From: JBGTLW01 sp041743835
Lineage (GTDB): Bacteria > Planctomycetota > Phycisphaerae > Phycisphaerales > Phycisphaeraceae
Assembly (NCBI GenBank): GCA_041743835.1
Contig: JBGTLW010000309.1
Span: forward strand, 1 to 7,517
Direction of reading: 5' to 3'
DNA: 7,517 nucleotides
How positions within the stretch are numbered: position 1 is the first letter of the stretch; every line of letters begins with the position of its first letter. Position numbers and translations under genes: made by a program. The notes below the pieces were generated by a model. It had not been told where the DNA came from, did no database searches, and was given only the letters and a program-made list of their open reading frames with translations. This document shows, piece after piece, positions 1 to 4,918 of this stretch.

Positions 1-345
1 GGTGACCAGGTCGCTGATGGCGTCGGTCTTGCGCATCACCAGGGTCAGCGGCCCCGGCCAGAACGCCTCCGCCAGCCGACGCGCGATCGCCGGCACTTCC
101 GCCGCGTATCGCCACGCGGCATCCGTGTCGGGTGCGTGGACGATCAGCGGGTCAAAGCTCGGCCGGGCCTTGGCTTCAAAGACACGCGCGACGGCGGTGT
201 CGTCCAGCGCGTTGCACGCAAGGCCGTACACCGTCTCGGTCGGCATGCCGACCAGCAGCCCCGCCCGCAGGGCCTCGGCCGCGCGAGTGATCCCGGCTTG
301 GTCGGGTGTGATGGTGCCGTGATGGTGAGCGTCCGGGGTGACCAC
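1..345 (-). CDS. tsaC: L-threonylcarbamoyladenylate synthase (TsaC/Sua5/YrdC family), 5' part only
   Basis: This enzyme makes threonylcarbamoyl-AMP from threonine, bicarbonate and ATP in the cytoplasm, the first step of the t6A37 modification of ANN-decoding tRNAs. The first 115 residues are present and the rest lies beyond the window edge. The YrdC signature is clear: GMPTETVYGLAC at residues 33-44, the KxR motif at K59-R61 followed by PSFDPLIVH (62-70), and FWPGPLTLV (95-103). The start is inferred as GTG at 345, because an in-frame stop lies at 364-366 and the next ATG is already inside the conserved core (M34). No clear Shine-Dalgarno is visible. Only 4 nt separate this start from the stop of the M14-type gene, so the two are probably translationally coupled. 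Whether it is the short TsaC form or the long Sua5 form cannot be decided without the C-terminus. The family call is very secure. Confidence 0.93.
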   Translation of the reverse strand, partial: MVTPDAHHHGTITPDQAGITRAAEALRAGLLVGMPTETVYGLACNALDDTAVARVFEAKARPSFDPLIVHAPDTDAAWRYAAEVPAIARRLAEAFWPGPLTLVMRKTDAISDLVT

Positions 346-349
346 GTGC

Positions 350-1447
350 TTAATCCGATTCGTTCATGGTGTCGGCCACGGCCTCGCCCTCCCGCTCGCT
401 CACCGTGATGCTCGTCGCAAGGTCGTCGCGCAATCGGCGGTGCAGGTCGTCGGGGTGGGAATCGCGGATCGCCCGGCGGACCGAACGCAGCGAACGCCCC
501 GGCACAGCGATGTGACACACCGGCTCGCCTGGCTTCACCATCGGCAGCGTCGTCATCCCCAGCACCACACCATCCAGCGGCGAAGTGAGCACGTTCTGCG
601 ATTCGCCGAAGGTGCTCGCATTGGTCGCGATGGGTTGGCCGCGGTCCACCGTCGCGCCCGGCGCGATGTGGAACCGCAGGATCCCGCCCACCTCCGCACG
701 CACCCACAGGCTCTTGTCGATCTTCGTCTGATACGCAGGCTTGATAGGTTCGCCCTCGATCATGCCAAGCGACTTCATCACGTTGATCACCCCGCGTCGG
801 CCCACATCCAGCACGCCGGGCTCTATCTTGAACGGCTCACCCGCCTCCACCGCGATCACCGCGCAGCCCGCCTTCACAGCCTCCTTGCGGAACGAGTGCT
901 CCGGGCCCTTGTTGTTGAGCATCAGCTCACACCCGAACGCCCGCGCCAGCTTCCGCACACGCGGGTTGGAAAAATCCGCACGCACGTTGGGGAAGTTGGT
1001 CCTGCCCCACGCGGCGGTGTGCAGGTCCACACCCCAGTCGCAGTTCTGCACCACGTTGGTAAACACGCTGTGCGCGACACGGCTGGTCATGCTCCCGGTG
1101 GGTGAGCCGGGGAAGCTGCGGTTGAGGTCGCGGCGGTCGGGCATGTACCGCTGCTGGTTCTCGAAGCCGAAGATATTGACCACCGGCACAAGCACCAGCG
1201 TGCCGCGCATCGGCAGGACCGCGTCCTCGAACATCAGCGAGTGGATGACCCCGACGCCGTTGACCTCGTCGCCGTGGACCGCCGCGGTGACGAACAATCG
1301 CGGGCCATCGGTCTTACCCCGGATCACGCGGATCGGCAGGGAGATCGGGTCGCCGGTGTATCGCTCGGAGACTTTGAGGTGGATGTCGCGCGACGTGCCC
1401 AGCGGGACGGAGACACCACCGATGCGAAAAGGTTTGGCGCGGGGCAT
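350..1447 (-). CDS. Succinylglutamate desuccinylase/aspartoacylase (AspA/AstE) family M14 zinc hydrolase
   Basis: This is a 365-residue zinc-dependent deacylase or carboxypeptidase-like enzyme; the family cleaves N-acyl amino acids or C-terminal amino acids. Visible zinc ligands are H58 and E61 in AAVHGDE (55-61) and H143 in DLHTAA (141-146). The substrate-binding motif DLNRSFPG is at 107-114, and the likely catalytic glutamate is E201 in the IAVEAGE stretch. A C-terminal beta-barrel (about 235-320, with PLDGVV and KPGEPV) is followed by a charged tail. ATG at 1447 is preferred; an in-frame GTG at 1465 would add six residues, and neither has a clear ribosome site. The gene lies 101 nt after rimK and 4 nt before tsaC. 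AspA/AstE-like enzymes recur next to RimK-type ligases, so this one may remove or process residues the ligase adds. This role is inferred from context, and the true substrate cannot be read from the sequence. Confidence 0.9.
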   Translation of the reverse strand: MPRAKPFRIGGVSVPLGTSRDIHLKVSERYTGDPISLPIRVIRGKTDGPRLFVTAAVHGDEVNGVGVIHSLMFEDAVLPMRGTLVLVPVVNIFGFENQQRYMPDRRDLNRSFPGSPTGSMTSRVAHSVFTNVVQNCDWGVDLHTAAWGRTNFPNVRADFSNPRVRKLARAFGCELMLNNKGPEHSFRKEAVKAGCAVIAVEAGEPFKIEPGVLDVGRRGVINVMKSLGMIEGEPIKPAYQTKIDKSLWVRAEVGGILRFHIAPGATVDRGQPIATNASTFGESQNVLTSPLDGVVLGMTTLPMVKPGEPVCHIAVPGRSLRSVRRAIRDSHPDDLHRRLRDDLATSITVSEREGEAVADTMNESD

Positions 1448-1548
1448 GGGAGCAGATGGTAACACCGAACACGCAAAGCGGAACCCGTGGCCGGGTTGCC
1501 GGGGGCGGCCGGGCGTTGTCTGGGGCTATGGAAAGCGTGCGTGCGGAG

Positions 1549-2733
1549 CTACCGCTTCACCTTCGCCGGCTTCTTGCGGATGCGTTTGGCCCGCGCGGGG
1601 ACCAGCGACTTGAGCGTGAGCAGCTTGCCGAAGCAGGTGAGTTTGTCGCCGGGGAGGATGTTCTGCGAGCCGTGCGGCGCGGGGATGACGACGCTGCCGC
1701 GTTCGATGTTGACGATGAGGACTTCGCGGTCGCGGAGCTCGGTTTCGCCGATGGTTTTGTTCGCCAGCGGGTTGAGTTTATCGACCACGAACTCCACCAC
1801 GCCGTAGCCCGCGCGCATGGTGAGCTTCTGGCGGACGTCCACGTCGGGGAACTGGACCTGCTCCTGGATGTAGTCCATGACCGCCCCCGCGATATCCACG
1901 CCGGTCTGCGTCTCGATGCCCTCGAGCCCCGGGGACGAGTTGACCTCCATGATCTGCGGGCCGGTCGCGCCTTCGAGCATATCGACCCCCGCGACGCGCA
2001 GGCCCATGATCTGCGCCGCCTTGACAGCGGTGCGCTCAAAGGCGTCGCTGAGTTTGACGGTCTCGGTGGAGGCGCCTCGGTGGATGTTGGAGCGGAACTC
2101 CTGCCCGGCGGCGACCCGCCGCATCGCCGCGACCACCCGGCCGCCCACCACGAACGCGCGGATGTCCCGCCCCTTGCTCTCAGCGACGAACTTCTGCAGC
2201 AGCACGTTCTGCTTGGCGCTTTGCAGGGTCTCGATGATGGCCTCGGCGATCTTCACGTTGTCCGCGAGGATGACGCCCACGCCCTGCGACCCCTCCAGGA
2301 GCTTGATGATGACCGGCGCGCCGCCGACATTCTGGATCGCGGGCAGCACGTCTTCCTTGCGGCGGACAAACGCGGTGGGGGGGATGCCGATGTCGTGCCG
2401 CGAGAGGATCTGCATGGACCGCAGCTTGTCGCGCGACTGGCCGATCGCGGCCGCCGAGTTGAGCACGGGGATGCCCATCTGCTCGAACTGCCGGACCACC
2501 GCGCAGCCGTAGTGCGTGATCGACGCGCCGATGCGGGGGATGATGTAGTCCACCCGGCCGACGTGCTTGTTCGCGTAGTAGATGTCGGGCAGCCCCTGCT
2601 CGGTGTAGATCGCGAACTTGAGCGTGTCGCGCACCAGGAGCTTGTGCCCGCGCGCCTTCGCCGCCTCGCGGAAGCGGCGCATGGTGTAGCCCTTGGCGTT
2701 GCGCGTGAGCACACAGATACTCAGGGCCTTCAT
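1549..2733 (-). CDS. rimK: RimK-type ATP-grasp alpha-L-glutamate ligase with C-terminal RCK_C (TrkA-C) domain
   Basis: RimK ligases use ATP to add glutamate to a carboxyl group, classically the C-terminus of ribosomal protein S6. Residues 1-295 align well by eye with E. coli RimK. They include IGQSRDKL (97-104), GGAPVIIKLLEGSQGVGV (137-154, with ATP-binding K144), a DIRAFVVGG segment (190-198), the FRSNIHRG motif (213-220), and the metal ligands D251, E263 and N265 with MEVNSSPGLEGIE (262-274). E. coli RimK is about 300 residues, but this protein has 394. Residues about 302-377 carry an RCK_C/TrkA-C pattern: NKTIGE (325-330), LRDREVLIVNIERG (333-346), VVIPAP (348-353) and LPGDKLTCFG (360-369). 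The last 15 residues are mostly Lys and Arg. The start ATG at 2733 has at most a weak AGAAAG upstream. The gene sits 52 nt after the protease gene in one apparent operon. The ligase call is very secure and the RCK_C call strong; the substrate could be S6 or another acceptor. Confidence 0.95.
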   Translation of the reverse strand: MKALSICVLTRNAKGYTMRRFREAAKARGHKLLVRDTLKFAIYTEQGLPDIYYANKHVGRVDYIIPRIGASITHYGCAVVRQFEQMGIPVLNSAAAIGQSRDKLRSMQILSRHDIGIPPTAFVRRKEDVLPAIQNVGGAPVIIKLLEGSQGVGVILADNVKIAEAIIETLQSAKQNVLLQKFVAESKGRDIRAFVVGGRVVAAMRRVAAGQEFRSNIHRGASTETVKLSDAFERTAVKAAQIMGLRVAGVDMLEGATGPQIMEVNSSPGLEGIETQTGVDIAGAVMDYIQEQVQFPDVDVRQKLTMRAGYGVVEFVVDKLNPLANKTIGETELRDREVLIVNIERGSVVIPAPHGSQNILPGDKLTCFGKLLTLKSLVPARAKRIRKKPAKVKR

Positions 2734-2785
2734 GGTGGCGTCTTTCTGACCGTGGCCTTCGCCGCGGGTCGGTGGTGGTAGGTGA

Positions 2786-3280
2786 CTATAGCGCCTTCTT
2801 GGTCTTGCTCGCGGCCTTGGGCCTGCGCAGCGGGCGGTCGGTGACCACGTGCTTGCCGGTGGAGTCCACTAAGAACGTCCCCGCCAGGCTGGACCGGCCG
2901 ATGAGCATCCGGCAGATCATGCGTTTGCGGCAGACCAGCCCCAGCTCGATCCGCCGCTGCGTATCCCCGATGCGCAGCAGCGTCTCGACGAACAGCCGGT
3001 CCTGCGTCGTGCCATGCGCCGACCGCACGCGCGATCGGCGGGATATGGGGGCGACGACCTCGATGGCCCGCTCCTTCACGCGGTTCTTCCGGGACAGCGC
3101 GACCTGGAAACGCACGCGGTTCCCGCTTAACTCCTTGATCTCCATCACATCCAATGCGCTGGAGCGGGCGCCTGTGTCGGCCTTGGCGATGATGTTGTCG
3201 ATACCCCACTCGGGCAGCGCCACCGTCTCACGCCAACCAATGACCGCCTGCGTCTTGTTGGTTTGGGCCGGCCCGTGCAT
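2786..3280 (-). CDS. RimB-like 'ATP-dependent zinc protease' (DUF785 retropepsin-fold family)
   Basis: This is a 164-residue single-domain protein of the DUF785 family. The family is annotated as ATP-dependent zinc protease but is related in fold to retroviral aspartyl proteases. The active-site-like motif AKADTGARSSALD lies at 32-44 with D35-T36-G37, preceded by the family's N-terminal VIGWRETVALPEWGI segment (13-27). A second signature, CRMLIGRSSLAGTFLVD (128-144), follows. The tail after residue 145 is basic. There is no signal peptide, so the protein should be cytoplasmic. It is the first gene of the minus-strand operon and is followed after 52 nt by rimK; this pairing recurs in many bacteria (for example rimB-rimK in Pseudomonas). 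It may trim or regulate the RimK product, which is an inference. The start ATG at 3280 lies directly downstream of a -10-like element with no Shine-Dalgarno. Family assignment is secure; protease activity is not shown by the sequence. Confidence 0.9.
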   Translation of the reverse strand: MHGPAQTNKTQAVIGWRETVALPEWGIDNIIAKADTGARSSALDVMEIKELSGNRVRFQVALSRKNRVKERAIEVVAPISRRSRVRSAHGTTQDRLFVETLLRIGDTQRRIELGLVCRKRMICRMLIGRSSLAGTFLVDSTGKHVVTDRPLRRPKAASKTKKAL

Positions 3281-3295
3281 AGGTGTATTCTAGCA
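3281..3295 (-). promoter_or_regulatory. Extended -10 promoter candidate of the protease-rimK operon, leaderless or nearly so
   Basis: Reading the minus strand, TGCTAGAAT spans 3295-3287. It is a TG-n extended -10 with hexamer TAGAAT, which matches TATAAT at five of six positions. Exactly six bases follow before the ATG at 3280-3278, so transcription would begin at or next to the start codon. No good -35 is seen; TTATCG at 3318-3313 would need a 20-bp spacer. The arrangement fits a leaderless mRNA and explains the missing Shine-Dalgarno. Confidence 0.55.
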
Positions 3296-3319
3296 GGTCG
3301 TAGGGGTGCCCCCGATAAC

Positions 3320-3329
3320 GTGGCGCCAC
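3320..3329. promoter_or_regulatory. 10-bp perfect palindrome between divergent promoter candidates
   Basis: GTGGCGCCAC is a perfect palindrome midway between the minus-strand -10 at 3287-3292 and the plus-strand -10 candidate at 3339-3344. It is well placed for an operator that controls both the protease-rimK operon and the SYLF gene. A 10-bp palindrome in GC-rich DNA can arise by chance, so this is only a candidate. Confidence 0.25.
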
Positions 3330-3338
3330 TGCCGCGCA

Positions 3339-3344
3339 TATACT
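3339..3344 (+). promoter_or_regulatory. -10 candidate for the SYLF lipoprotein gene
   Basis: TATACT matches TATAAT at five of six positions and lies 51 nt upstream of the chosen ATG at 3396. The hexamer 17 bp upstream (TAACGT, 3316-3321) is a poor -35. Initiation near 3351 would give a leader of about 45 nt that contains the tandem repeat at 3363-3382 and the ribosome site. Confidence 0.35.
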
Positions 3345-3362
3345 CAGGCGGGTGTGTGTTTC

Positions 3363-3382
3363 CGCAACTTCACGCAACTTCA
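3363..3382 (+). repeat. Exact 10-bp tandem repeat in the SYLF gene leader
   Basis: The unit CGCAACTTCA occurs twice with no spacing (3363-3372 and 3373-3382) and ends one base before the TGGAG that starts the ribosome site. A period of 10 bp is about one helical turn, so a protein could bind both copies on one face of the DNA. The copies could instead act in the mRNA leader or be replication slippage. Confidence 0.6.
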
Positions 3383-3383
3383 T

Positions 3384-3393
3384 GGAGACAAGG
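3384..3393 (+). promoter_or_regulatory. Ribosome binding site that fixes the SYLF gene start
   Basis: GGAG at 3384-3387 lies 8 nt before ATG 3396, with AAGG at 3390-3393 closer in. This is the clearest Shine-Dalgarno in the window. It supports ATG 3396 over the in-frame upstream ATG at 3306, which would place the start inside the divergent control region and bury the signal peptide. Confidence 0.65.
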
Positions 3394-3395
3394 CG

Positions 3396-3965
3396 ATGCG
3401 ATGGATGACAAGTAACGCGCTGCTGTGTGTGGTGCTGCTGTTTCAGGCGGGCTGCTCCACGGCACCTGATACCGTGGCCGAGCGCCGCTCGCTCGAAGAG
3501 CGTGCAAGGCTGACGGTGGACCGCTTCAAGACAAGCGACCCCTCGCTGTCCGATTCGTTCTTTAAGAATGCCAAGGGTTACGCGGTGTTTCCCACCGTCG
3601 GCAAGGGGGCGGTCGGCCTGGGTGGGGCGTATGGCAAGGGTGTGCTGTTCGAGGGCGATGTGCTGATGGGCTACTGCGACCTGACCCAGGCGACGGTCGG
3701 CTTACAGCTTGGCGGGCAGGCGTACAGCGAGGTCATCTTCTTTGAAGACGACAAAGCGCTCAATTCGTTTAAGTCCGGCACGTTTGCGTTCGCGGCTCAG
3801 GTGTCGGCTGTGGCGGCTGCGGCGGGCGCCGGCGCGAACGCGAAGTACGACCGGGGCGTCGCGGTGTTCACGCTCGATGAGAAGGGGCTGATGTACGAGG
3901 CGTCGGTGGGCGGGCAGTCGTTTAGCTACCTCCCTAAAGCCGAGGTACACACGCAGCCGCGCTAA
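3396..3965 (+). CDS. SYLF-domain (YSC84/DUF500-type) putative lipoprotein
   Basis: This is a 189-residue protein with an N-terminal signal: a basic start (MRWM), a hydrophobic core (ALLCVVLLF, 8-16) and QAGC with Cys20 as the likely lipidated residue. The -3 position is Gln rather than the usual Leu or other small or hydrophobic residue, so the lipobox is slightly atypical. After a charged linker, residues about 30-183 form a SYLF domain. Its hallmarks are NAKGYAVFPTVGKGAVGLGG (58-77), YGKGVLF (79-85), the ATVGLQLGGQAYSEVIFF stretch (99-116), an Ala/Gly-rich helix near residues 130-150, and a C-terminal YEASVGGQSFSYLP segment. SYLF domains bind phosphoinositides in eukaryotes; bacterial members are often envelope lipoproteins of unknown role. 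It is the only plus-strand gene here and is not tied to an operon. Its stop TAA lies in the left end of the palindrome at 3962-4099. Family confidence is high, function unknown. Confidence 0.9.
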   Translation: MRWMTSNALLCVVLLFQAGCSTAPDTVAERRSLEERARLTVDRFKTSDPSLSDSFFKNAKGYAVFPTVGKGAVGLGGAYGKGVLFEGDVLMGYCDLTQATVGLQLGGQAYSEVIFFEDDKALNSFKSGTFAFAAQVSAVAAAAGAGANAKYDRGVAVFTLDEKGLMYEASVGGQSFSYLPKAEVHTQPR

Positions 3966-4099
3966 GAACTTGTATGAGAAGGGGTGCCATGGTCAACGAG
4001 CGCCGCGAGGCAGGCCATGCGTGACCCCCAGCTCGCGTCATTCATGGCCTGCGCTGCGCTTGACCATGGCACCCAGGCCCATCTCGTACGCGTTCTAAG
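3962..4099. repeat. Long imperfect palindrome filling the gap between convergent stop codons (MITE/REP-like candidate)
   Basis: Three nested inverted segments are visible. The outer arms 3962-3981 and 4080-4099 match at 16 of 20 positions, including AGAAC and GTA-n-GAGA. The middle arms 3982-3996 and 4060-4074 are perfect over 15 bp (GGGTGCCATGGTCAA and its complement). The inner arms 4010-4019 and 4043-4052 are perfect over 10 bp (GCAGGCCATG), with TGAC (4022-4025) and GTCA (4037-4040) further in. The right arm has 5 extra bases (4075-4079), and GCGC at 4000-4003 can also pair with 4056-4059. The outer ends overlap the TAA of the SYLF gene and the TAG of the methyltransferase gene. No T-run follows either side, so it is not a classic intrinsic terminator, although an RNA copy would fold strongly from either strand. 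A dispersed palindromic element is the best reading; copies elsewhere cannot be seen from this window. Confidence 0.75.
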
Positions 4100-4850
4100 A
4101 TGCTTCGTCGCGCTGACGCACGACTTCAAAGCCAAGCGCCGCTGCCGCGGCCACGGTCCCGACCGCGAGCGGGAAGTCTCGGCCGTAGGGGATGTAGATC
4201 GTCTGGTCCGCTTCCGCCAGCGCCGCCTTCTGCACGCCACGGTGCTCGCCACCGATCATGAGCAGCAGGCTCTGCGTGAGCGGGGCGTCGTGCATGGGCA
4301 CCGATTCGGGGTCGCTTGGCGCGGCGGCGATCACGGTGAGCTTCTTAGCCTTGAGGTGTTGGGCAGCCTCGGCGGGGGACTCGACCACGGCCGTGGGGAT
4401 CAGCTCGGTCGCGCCAGCAGAGGCTCGGCCGATCAGCGTCGCGGCCTCGTACCAGTTCCGCTCACGCACGATCAGGCCCGTGCAGCCCGCCGCCCACAAC
4501 GCCCGCACCGCGTGCGCAAAGTTGTACGGGTCTTCCACGCCATCGAGCAGCACGATAAACGGCTTGCCCTTGCCCGTGCTTTTCACCAGCGCATCAAGGT
4601 CGAACACCCGCCGGGGCCCGACCTGTGCGACCGCGCCGCCGTGCTTGTCGTCCCCCGCGAGGGTGTCGAGCTCGGCACGGGGCGTGGGGGTCAGCTCGAT
4701 GTTGAGCTTCTTGGCGACGCGGCGGAGCGGCTCGACCTTGCGGTAGTCCAAGGCCTCGTCGATCATCACCTTGTGGACCTCGCGGAAGCCCGACGACAAC
4801 GCCGCCTCGATCGTGATGAGCCCGGTGAGGATGGTGTGGTTGTCCTGCAT
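4095..4850 (-). CDS. TrmH/RlmB-family SPOUT RNA 2'-O-methyltransferase with divergent motif 3
   Basis: This 251-residue protein belongs to the SpoU/TrmH class, which transfers a methyl group from S-adenosylmethionine to a ribose 2'-OH in rRNA or tRNA. Residues about 7-78 form the small N-terminal substrate-binding domain typical of RlmB (LTGLITIEAAL at 8-18), and residues about 95-245 the SPOUT domain. Motif 1 is LLDGVEDPYNFAHAVRALWAAG (101-122), with N110 and catalytic-type R116 kept; the usual Gly after the Asn is Ala112. RASAGA is at 142-147 and motif 2 is LLLMIGGEHRG (195-205). Motif 3, normally IPMxGxxxSLNVS, reads IPYGRDFPLAVG (220-231): one residue shorter, with Ser replaced by Pro227 and Asn by Ala229. 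Lowered or altered activity is possible. The gene lies 68 nt after typA and probably shares its transcript. ATG at 4850 has no Shine-Dalgarno. The family is secure; the target nucleotide (G2251-like by the RlmB architecture) is uncertain. Confidence 0.88.
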   Translation of the reverse strand: MQDNHTILTGLITIEAALSSGFREVHKVMIDEALDYRKVEPLRRVAKKLNIELTPTPRAELDTLAGDDKHGGAVAQVGPRRVFDLDALVKSTGKGKPFIVLLDGVEDPYNFAHAVRALWAAGCTGLIVRERNWYEAATLIGRASAGATELIPTAVVESPAEAAQHLKAKKLTVIAAAPSDPESVPMHDAPLTQSLLLMIGGEHRGVQKAALAEADQTIYIPYGRDFPLAVGTVAAAAALGFEVVRQRDEAS

Positions 4851-4871
4851 GATGTGTCCAATGTTTAGCGC

Positions 4872-4885
4872 CGGGCGTAAGCCCG
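4872..4885 (-). other. Stem-loop between typA and the methyltransferase gene
   Basis: CGGGC at 4872-4876 pairs with GCCCG at 4881-4885 around a 4-nt loop, and flanking GC-rich bases can extend the stem with a bulge. It sits in the 68-nt spacer between the typA stop and the next start. There is no U-run after it in the minus-strand transcript, so processing, partial attenuation or mRNA stabilisation is more likely than full termination. Confidence 0.35.
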
Positions 4886-4918
4886 CGCGTCTCTCGCGTG
4901 AATGATCGCGTCCAAGGC

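Noticed and set aside
1448..1465. GTG at 1465 as the start of the M14-type gene.
   Set aside because: It is possible but adds only six residues without a ribosome site; ATG 1447 leads straight into the family's conserved N-terminus.
1456..2781. Long plus-strand open frame antisense to rimK (441 codons).
   Set aside because: It is antisense to a clear ATP-grasp gene, has no recognisable domain, and is rich in Asp, Arg, Ala and Leu as expected for the complement of a GC-rich gene.
3306..3395. Upstream in-frame ATG as the start of the SYLF gene.
   Set aside because: It would cross the divergent control region and place 30 unlike residues ahead of the signal peptide; the GGAG at 3384-3387 points to ATG 3396.
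3982..4074. The 15-bp stems as a rho-independent bidirectional terminator.
   Set aside because: Neither flank has a T-run, and the stem-loop is 93 nt with internal loops, far larger than normal terminators; a repeat element explains it better.
3984..4868. Plus-strand open frame of 294 codons across the palindrome and the methyltransferase gene.
   Set aside because: It begins inside the inverted repeat and continues antisense to the SPOUT gene, with no domain signal.
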